A program made the position numbers and the translations under genes. Below are positions 13,831 through 13,832 of a DNA stretch of 13,832 nt, one piece after another. The DNA comes from an uncultured Bacteroidales bacterium. GTDB lineage: Bacteria; Bacteroidota; Bacteroidia; Bacteroidales; UBA932. The notes beneath the pieces were generated by a model that was not told where the DNA came from, did no database searches, and worked only from the letters and a program-made list of their open reading frames with translations. Numbering within the stretch: the stretch's first letter is position 1; each line of letters begins with the position of its first letter. The stretch is taken from assembly GCA_946408295.1 (NCBI GenBank), contig CAMJRT010000013.1, forward strand, positions 1 through 13,832, read 5' to 3'.

Positions 13831-13832
13831 GA

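Noticed and set aside
1..13832. CRISPR array or rRNA operon
   Set aside because: No regularly spaced repeats and no rRNA-like sequence are seen. The only RNA-gene signal is the tRNA 3' fragment.

Overview
The window looks like Bacteroidota, probably a Bacteroidales-type gut lineage. The promoters that can be read have the Bacteroidota -7 form (TAnnTTTG), the secreted proteins are lipoproteins with BACON-like N-terminal domains, and genes are preceded by A-rich sequence rather than strong Shine-Dalgarno sites. The species cannot be told from this window.

Region 1 (1-10301) is one tightly packed, co-directional block of six genes that enters from the left edge and ends at a 14-bp hairpin terminator. 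Gaps between genes are only 1-14 nt. Three genes (3039-4796, 4803-7265, 8451-10217) encode lipoproteins with a MACPF (membrane attack complex/perforin) core. Their signatures are FGPF-x7-GG (degenerate), FGTH-x7-GG (canonical) and WGTH-x7-GG (canonical). The other three (partial gene at the left edge, 547-3033, 7267-8448) belong to a lipoprotein family I do not recognise. The first two of these share a C-terminal block; the second and third share an N-terminal domain. I infer a multi-component, surface-anchored pore-forming system in which several different MACPF subunits work with dedicated partner lipoproteins. It would be distantly comparable to Bacteroidales secreted antimicrobial proteins (BSAPs), but far more elaborate than the single-gene BSAPs.

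Region 2 (10302-10546) is a gene-free junction. It carries a minus-strand fragment resembling a tRNA 3' half, a perfect 9-bp inverted repeat, and a pair of candidate operators of the form TTACAT-N8-ATGTAA.

Region 3 (10547-12001) is a three-gene hipBST-like toxin-antitoxin operon: a Xre/HipB regulator, a small HipA-N-domain protein (HipS-like) and a HipT-like kinase. The genes overlap by 4 and 8 nt.

Region 4 (12000-13832) holds an AAA_14/DUF4143 ATPase with its own promoter. A two-hairpin element of about 74 nt follows the stop codons of both the HipT-like gene and the ATPase. At the right edge is a possible partial minus-strand gene. A 15-nt direct repeat (part of the tRNA-like motif) at 10405 and 13606 brackets the toxin-antitoxin and ATPase block, which suggests an acquired cassette beside the MACPF operon.
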